DNA of 64,000 nt from Polaromonas sp. OV174 (GTDB lineage: Bacteria > Pseudomonadota > Gammaproteobacteria > Burkholderiales > Burkholderiaceae_C). The notes beneath the pieces are model-generated. The model saw only the letters and a program-made list of their open reading frames with translations. It ran no database searches and had not been told where the DNA came from. How positions within the stretch are numbered: position 1 is the first letter of the stretch; each line of letters opens with the position of its first letter. This document shows, one piece after another, positions 58,846 to 64,000 of the stretch. The stretch is taken from the NCBI RefSeq assembly GCF_900112285.1, contig NZ_FOKZ01000002.1, positions 238,732 through 302,731 of the forward strand, in the 5' to 3' direction. The position numbers and the translations under genes were made by a program.

Positions 58846-61800
58846 ATGAGTACGTTTAGCCTGTCCGCCGTAGCGCTTGCGCTGCTTTCACTCGCAAGCA
58901 CATCCGCGGGTGCCGTCGAGACCTATGAGATCCACGATTCCAAAGGCATACCGTTTATCCGGGCGCGCGTCTTTGGTGTGGGGGATGGCCCTTATACCGA
59001 TAACAATTTCGGCCCGGTCGGCTCTACATGGAATCTGTCGCCCTTGCAAAAAGAGCAGACGCTGGCGGGATTGCGATATTGGGCGCAAATCATCAATGCC
59101 ACGCCGGGGCAGGCGCCCGCCATCATCAATATCGGAACCGAATCCGTGGTCAACGCCCACGCCTACAGTCCGCTGGTCTCCAACAGTCAAAACTCGCCGA
59201 CACAGGTGCAAGCCGCGCTTCAGGATTTGCCACCGGGCGCCCTGACGTACGGCGCGCATGGCGAGATAAGCATCGGCTTGATCCCCTTCTCGAAGACGCC
59301 CTATATTCCATCGCAGTTGCCGCTGACTTACAACGCTGACCTGACCACGGTCATGTTCCATGAGGTCGCTCATGCACTCGGCATCACAAGCTCGGTGCTC
59401 GATTTCAGCACGACGCCAGGCGTCTATTCCCCGTTTTTCAACACGCAGATCAGTGCGTGGGCGGCGCATCTGCGCGACGACAACGGCAAGGCAGCAGGGA
59501 CTGAGCAGCTCATCCATTGCACTGGCTGCGCAAATCCGACCTTCGACGACAACATCTTTGACGTACGGCGTGATAAAGCCTACTTCGCCGGCGACCATGT
59601 CAGCCAAGTGCTTGCCGGCTCCATGCCCGGCGTTCCCGTGCGCATGCTCGACGATTTCGGGCGAGTGGATCCCAACTACATGTCGCACACCGAGCTCAAG
59701 AACAGCTTGATGAGCCACCAGACCTATCGGAACTACACCGGCTTCATGGAGGCAGAGCTGGCGATCCTGCAGGATCTCGGCTACCAGATCGACCGCCGCA
59801 ATTTCTTCGGCTCATCCATCTACGGCAGCGGCTTGAGCGTCATCAATGACAAGCCTTATTTCGGGCGCAACGCCGACGGCACCGCCTATATCGCCAACAC
59901 CTACAACACGGCCACGGTAGGCCTGGGCCTGCATGTCTACGGCAGTTTCAACAGCGTCACGCAGCGGGCCAATCTCTTGTCCCTGGGCGCCGGCGGCGGC
60001 GGCATTCGGGTCGATGGCGAAGGCAACACTGTCACCATCCTGCCCGGCACGCGCGTTTACGCCGATGGTGACTATGCGCGCGGCGTGATGTTCGCCTACG
60101 GCAAGGATCACACTTTCGTGCAACGCGGCGATGTGCAGGCGCTGGGAAACTACGGCATTGCGGCGAGTTTCGACTTCGGCAATAACTCGATGGGGAACGA
60201 TTCGAACTACCGCGGTTCTTATATCCACTTCCACAATGGCACGCCCGCACGCATGCTCGACGAAATCAACGGGCCGCTGGTGGGCACGTTCGACCTGACC
60301 GGGCGGCTTGCCGGCAAGTACGCATCTATCTATATGTCCGATAGCGGCTACGTCAGCCAGATCAACGTGATGCGCGGCGCCTCGCTGTCTGGCGACATCC
60401 TTTCGGCGTACTCGCAGGTCAACCCCTTGGGCGCGCAGCGCCTCACCAAGCTGACCTTCGGCTTGAAACCAGACGCCAACGGGCGCTCGACGAATCAGCC
60501 CGATTCGAGCTTCGCGCTCCGATATGACGGCAACATCGTCGGCATCAACAACCTGTCCTTGCAACTGCGAGGCGGCACCACGCAGATCAACGGCAGCCAC
60601 GCCGTGTACGACGTGAACGTCGAAGCGGGCGCAACACTGAGCGGCAGCAGCCGCTACCAACTCAATCCTGCCGGCCTTTTTACCAACAGCGGCACCCTGG
60701 CCTCACAACCCTTGGGCGGCATAGCGGTGGATGGCAACTATGTACAGACGCCCACCGGTCGCCTGCAAGTCGCGCTGAATAGCACGGGTGAAATCAACCC
60801 CCTTGCCGTCACTGGCAACGCCACGCTCGCAGGCACGCTTTCGCTTGCCCCGCAGCGCGGCTGGTATGCCAACGGCTACAGCCTCACCTCAGACAAGTGG
60901 TTGAGCGCGGGCAGCATCACCGGCGCTTTCACAGGCGTCTCGGCCGTGCTGGCATCGCCAACACTGAGCGCGACTGCCACCGCTCTGGGCGGCAGCACCT
61001 ACCAGGTCGCGGTCACCCGCGCCGCCAACGCGTATGCGCGCCATGGTGCCGACAACAACGGCCAGCGTGTCGGCACGACGCTAGACCAGATCGCCAACGG
61101 TGCCAGCACCGGCCTGCAGCCGCTCATCGCCGCCCTCGACTTCTCGGCGGCGGACGGCAGCACGGTGACCTCGGCCCTGAACCAGCTTTCACCGTCAGCG
61201 TATGGCGCCATGTTCACGGGCGGCCTGCTGCGCGAACGCCAGATCACCGATGCGGTGGCTGCGGCAATAGGTGGCACCGCGCCTGGCGGCGACGCGATGG
61301 CCTCGCGTGAGAGTTGGCGCACCTTCGCCATGCCGTTCGGCAGCGGCTATTGGCGCAACCGCAACGGCGATCAGGTCAGCTCCAGCGGCAACACCTATGG
61401 CCTGGTGTTCGGTGCAGAAAAAATCGCCAACGCCGAAAGCGCCTGGATGGTAGGCGCCCACGGCGCGCTGAGTGGCCAATCCACGCACTTCGGGGGCCAG
61501 ACCTTCGGTTCGGGCAAGACCACTGCACTTGATGCTGGCGTGCATGCGCGTTACGTGCCTGATCAACATGCCGGCCCGCATGCGTTCGCGCTGGCCCGCG
61601 TCGGCCTGGAAGACGGCCGTGTCGATCGCACGATTGCCGTGAACGGCTATTCAGCCACGCCGCGCGGCACCTGGACCGGCCTCTCGGCAGCGGCATCGAT
61701 AGGCGGCGGCTGGCGCTGGCAGCTCGCCAACGCGTCAAGCATAGGACCCATCGCGGCCCTGGACTACGCCGCGCTGCAACGCCCGGGCTTGACCGAAACC

Positions 61801-62169
61801 GGCGCTGACGGCGCACGCCTGCAAGTCGATAGCAGCAACTTCCAGTCGCTGCGCACGCGCCTGGGCGGCGAAGTGCGCTTCGAACTACCGACGGCGGACG
61901 GCAACACGCTGACGACTCATCTGCAATCCACCTGGAACCGAGAGCTAACCGACAACGCCGTCACTCAGACCGCGTCGTTCGCGGAGCACCCTTCAGCCAG
62001 GTTCAGCACCCAGAGCGACATCGTGAGCCGCGACAGTCTTGGCCTGCAGGCCGGCCTGTCGTACCGCGTGGGGGTGAGCATGTCCGTCGACATCGCCATG
62101 TCGAGCAACTTCTACCGTGGCGGCGATTCCGACGTCGCTGGCACCGTATCGGCCACGTGGCGCTTCTGA
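58846..62169 (+). CDS. Autotransporter with N-terminal metalloprotease motif
   Basis: Secreted protein of 1107 residues. The signal peptide ends near STSAGA (residue ~23). A protease-like region carries the zinc motif HEVAHALGI (His172, His176) and, further on, NYMSHTELKNSLMSH and AELAILQDLGYQID, typical of metzincin-like enzymes. The middle (~330-750) is a Gly/Asn/Thr-rich repeat-like passenger. The last ~290 residues form an autotransporter beta-barrel (from TFAMPFGSGYWRNRNGD) ending in Phe (VSATWRF). It should display or release a protease at the cell surface. No dedicated partner genes are near. Confidence 0.85.
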   Translation: MSTFSLSAVALALLSLASTSAGAVETYEIHDSKGIPFIRARVFGVGDGPYTDNNFGPVGSTWNLSPLQKEQTLAGLRYWAQIINATPGQAPAIINIGTESVVNAHAYSPLVSNSQNSPTQVQAALQDLPPGALTYGAHGEISIGLIPFSKTPYIPSQLPLTYNADLTTVMFHEVAHALGITSSVLDFSTTPGVYSPFFNTQISAWAAHLRDDNGKAAGTEQLIHCTGCANPTFDDNIFDVRRDKAYFAGDHVSQVLAGSMPGVPVRMLDDFGRVDPNYMSHTELKNSLMSHQTYRNYTGFMEAELAILQDLGYQIDRRNFFGSSIYGSGLSVINDKPYFGRNADGTAYIANTYNTATVGLGLHVYGSFNSVTQRANLLSLGAGGGGIRVDGEGNTVTILPGTRVYADGDYARGVMFAYGKDHTFVQRGDVQALGNYGIAASFDFGNNSMGNDSNYRGSYIHFHNGTPARMLDEINGPLVGTFDLTGRLAGKYASIYMSDSGYVSQINVMRGASLSGDILSAYSQVNPLGAQRLTKLTFGLKPDANGRSTNQPDSSFALRYDGNIVGINNLSLQLRGGTTQINGSHAVYDVNVEAGATLSGSSRYQLNPAGLFTNSGTLASQPLGGIAVDGNYVQTPTGRLQVALNSTGEINPLAVTGNATLAGTLSLAPQRGWYANGYSLTSDKWLSAGSITGAFTGVSAVLASPTLSATATALGGSTYQVAVTRAANAYARHGADNNGQRVGTTLDQIANGASTGLQPLIAALDFSAADGSTVTSALNQLSPSAYGAMFTGGLLRERQITDAVAAAIGGTAPGGDAMASRESWRTFAMPFGSGYWRNRNGDQVSSSGNTYGLVFGAEKIANAESAWMVGAHGALSGQSTHFGGQTFGSGKTTALDAGVHARYVPDQHAGPHAFALARVGLEDGRVDRTIAVNGYSATPRGTWTGLSAAASIGGGWRWQLANASSIGPIAALDYAALQRPGLTETGADGARLQVDSSNFQSLRTRLGGEVRFELPTADGNTLTTHLQSTWNRELTDNAVTQTASFAEHPSARFSTQSDIVSRDSLGLQAGLSYRVGVSMSVDIAMSSNFYRGGDSDVAGTVSATWRF

Positions 62170-62444
62170 CCGATTGCTGCCACTTACTCCTTAAAAAAGC
62201 GGTCACTGGTGCACTTCGCCTGACGGCCAAAAGCGGACATCTACCCACGTCAAGGTTTCTGTCGAAATCCATGGCTTCAGCCTCGTCATCTGAAGCAAGT
62301 GGTTTCCCGAATGCCTGGAGCCAAAGGTAGCCTGCAACAGCGACGCGAGGCAGATTGCCATCTTCGATGAAGTTACAAGTTATGGTCGTCCGACGAATGC
62401 AAGGTTCGTCGCATTACTGAATATCGGCCGACCATTCTTTGCCA

Positions 62445-62678
62445 TCATGGGAAGCTCAAGTCCAAACCGAGCATCCTGGCAAGGGCGAAGGTGGAGAACC
62501 CCAGGCCCAGGAGCGATAGCATGAAGACGGCAGCCACCTTGCCGCCCGCGCGTAGCAGCGCGCGCTTGTCCGTCGCCTTCTTCCCTTGGTCGTAATGCCA
62601 CTTGATGGCGAAGAACATGCACGTGCCGAGCGTGAGAGCCTTGAACGTAACGAAGACTATAGGGATCCAATCGATCAT
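62445..62678 (-). CDS. Small uncharacterised membrane protein
   Basis: Protein of 77 residues from the ATG at 62678 (87 from 62708). It has two predicted helices (WIPIVFVTFKALTLGTCMFF and AAVFMLSLLGLGFSTFALAR) separated by a basic loop (HYDQGKKATDKRALLRAGGK). I do not recognise a family. It diverges from the MocR-type regulator gene 178 bases away, the usual position of a regulator's target, so control by that regulator is possible. Confidence 0.5.
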   Translation of the reverse strand: MIDWIPIVFVTFKALTLGTCMFFAIKWHYDQGKKATDKRALLRAGGKVAAVFMLSLLGLGFSTFALARMLGLDLSFP

Positions 62679-62855
62679 TATGAGAATTTCCAGCCTATGA
62701 CTTGACACTGTCTATCGTGAGGAGCACTAACTCCCAGATGAGAGAGGAGAAAACGTCAGCGACTGCCATACAAGGATGGGGTTGCTGCACGTTCTGGGAC
62801 ATACTACTTAAAAGCAATTTCCATACATTGAGACAAAACGTCGCCGTTGAAAACC

Positions 62856-64000
62856 ATGCAAGATGACAATTTGCCAATCTGGTTGCCGCGATTGGCCGTG
62901 CAGGGCGGACCACGTTTTTTGCAGATTGCGGATGCGTTGCAGGCGGCGGTGGCAGACGGATCGCTGAAACCGGGTGACCGTTTACCTCCGCAGCGCCAGT
63001 TGGCAGCACAGTTGGGCGTCGACCTGACGACGATCACGCGCGCATACGACGAAACCAGACGCCGCCACTTGTTGGAGGGACGCGGCGCTCGAGGCACTTA
63101 TGTCGCGGCGCCGAAAGTCGAATTGACCGCTATCCTCGATCTGAGCATGAATACCCCACCACCGCCGGATGGCGTGGACTTCGACGACATGTTGAAACAA
63201 GGTTTGTCTCAGGTGTTGATGAGGGCAGATACTGAATTGCTGATGACCTACCACTTGGGTGGGGGAAGCGACTCTGACCGTCAGGCTGGAGCCCAATGGC
63301 TAGCGCCGATGTTTGGATCGCTGGATTCCGGGCAGGTGGTGGTCTGTCCGGGTGCGCAAGCGGCGATCGCCGCATTGATCCTTGCGCTGACGGAGCCTGG
63401 CGATGTGATCCTGGCAGAGCCAACAAATTATCCCGGCTTGCGTGCCGCAGCGACCCAGTTCGGGCGGCGCATCATTGCGGTGGAAGCGGACAAGCACGGG
63501 ATGGTGCCTGAGGTGCTTGAGCAAGCGTGCCGCCAGCACAAGCCTGGGCTGGTCTACCTCAATCCGACATTACAGAACCCGACCGCCATCACCATGCCGG
63601 AGCGCCGGCGCAAGGAGCTCGCCAGCATCGCGAAGCGCTGCAATGTACGCATCGTCGAGGACGATCCCTACTGGCTCCTTGCCGATGCCCCGCCACCACC
63701 TATTGCCACGTTTGCCCCGGAACAGGTGTACTACATCTCAACCCTGTCGAAATGCCTGACGCCCGGCTTGCGTGTCGCCTTCGTGCTCATACGTGACCCG
63801 CACGAACGCGAACGTTTCCTGGTCGCGCTCAGATCATTTGCGCTGATGGTCGCTCCTCTGACGGCCGCACTGGCCACGCAGTGGATCTTGGACGGTTCGG
63901 CTGACGGGTTGATGGAAGGCGTACGCAAGGAGGCGCGTCTGCGCCACCGGATGGCTAGGGATATTCTGGCGGGGCGGTACAGCGGCGCTGGAGACGGCCT
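62856..64000 (+). CDS. MocR-type regulator (GntR helix-turn-helix plus aminotransferase domain), 3' truncated
   Basis: The frame is open to the right edge, giving 381 residues of a protein usually ~460-500 long. Residues ~15-80 are a GntR winged helix (ALQAAVADGSLKPGDRLPPQ, LAAQLGVDLTTITRAYDE). From ~90 on it is a fold-type I PLP aminotransferase-like domain: VCPGAQAAIAALILAL, EPTNYPGLRAAA, VEDDPYWLLA and the PLP lysine in ISTLSKCLTPGLRVAF. MocR proteins sense PLP-related or amino compounds and often control divergent genes; the divergent gene here is a small membrane protein. Confidence 0.9.
   Translation, partial: MQDDNLPIWLPRLAVQGGPRFLQIADALQAAVADGSLKPGDRLPPQRQLAAQLGVDLTTITRAYDETRRRHLLEGRGARGTYVAAPKVELTAILDLSMNTPPPPDGVDFDDMLKQGLSQVLMRADTELLMTYHLGGGSDSDRQAGAQWLAPMFGSLDSGQVVVCPGAQAAIAALILALTEPGDVILAEPTNYPGLRAAATQFGRRIIAVEADKHGMVPEVLEQACRQHKPGLVYLNPTLQNPTAITMPERRRKELASIAKRCNVRIVEDDPYWLLADAPPPPIATFAPEQVYYISTLSKCLTPGLRVAFVLIRDPHERERFLVALRSFALMVAPLTAALATQWILDGSADGLMEGVRKEARLRHRMARDILAGRYSGAGDG

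Noticed and set aside
1..64000. CRISPR arrays, tRNA/rRNA genes, transposases, integrases, plasmid or phage replication genes
   Set aside because: Looked for by eye; no regular spacer-repeat array, cloverleaf-like gene, rRNA block or recombinase motif was recognised.

Overview
The window is a chromosomal segment of a high-GC betaproteobacterium, most likely a Comamonadaceae member (Polaromonas, Rhodoferax or Variovorax-like). This placement is inferred from gene content and from a dispersed intergenic repeat with a GCGCAAG..AGCTATT core. I recall that repeat type from Comamonadaceae genomes. Genes are tightly packed, with many ATGA start/stop overlaps. No rRNA, tRNA, CRISPR array, transposase or phage integrase was seen.

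Layout. 1-5841: Mrp/Pha-type cation/proton antiporter operon (A-B fusion, C, D, E, F, G), cut by the left edge. 5.9-8.6 kb: DinB-like protein, CrcB fluoride channel, EamA exporter, hemerythrin. 8.7-10.8 kb: copper-handling genes (PCuAC, a YcnI-PCuAC fusion, a DUF2946 protein). 10.9-15.3 kb: tungstate ABC transporter with a second oxyanion-binding protein and a divergent ModE-like regulator. 15.4-20.5 kb: Pb/Cd/Zn resistance set (LspA, DsbB, DsbA-like, P-type ATPase, MerR regulator). 20.5-23.9 kb: selenoneine biosynthesis genes senA/senB/senC. 24.1-27.8 kb: TRAP transporter of TakP type. 28.1-31.3 kb: isoprenoid operon xseB-ispA-dxs. 31.6-34.6 kb: Rieske oxygenase, EamA transporter, sulfurtransferase. 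34.9-42.0 kb: a 2-ketogluconate (kgu) locus with a PtxS-like repressor, where a polar-amino-acid-type ABC transporter stands in the place of the MFS carrier KguT. 42.1-45.3 kb: phospholipase-D/cardiolipin-synthase-like enzyme, a 24-residue membrane peptide, a multispan membrane protein and a lone PAS protein. 45.5-49.4 kb: ZIP transporter, exported dienelactone hydrolase, putative lipoprotein of the FAH family, AraC regulator. 49.5-52.3 kb: divergent ECF sigma/anti-sigma and metallophosphoesterase/cupredoxin operons. 52.4-55.9 kb: ClC channel, flavodoxin-like protein, two glutathione-transferase-fold enzymes. 56.1-62.2 kb: CHAP peptidoglycan hydrolase plus lipase pair and a large autotransporter with a metalloprotease motif. 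62.4-64.0 kb: a small membrane protein and a MocR regulator cut by the right edge.

How the parts connect. Metal and chalcogen handling dominates the first 24 kb (Cu, W/Mo, Pb/Cd, Se). The kgu locus carries a perfect 14-bp palindrome, TGAAACCGGTTTCA, over its promoter start and a near-perfect copy before the repressor gene, which predicts repression of both. The ECF locus carries the same two-block motif (GGGAATRAA, 14 nt, GGTAWT) in both divergent directions, which predicts that one sigma factor drives both operons. The intergenic repeat sits at gene ends. In several cases it supplies the stop codon or start codon of a neighbouring gene, and two further copies of its hairpin core may lie inside signal-peptide coding sequence.
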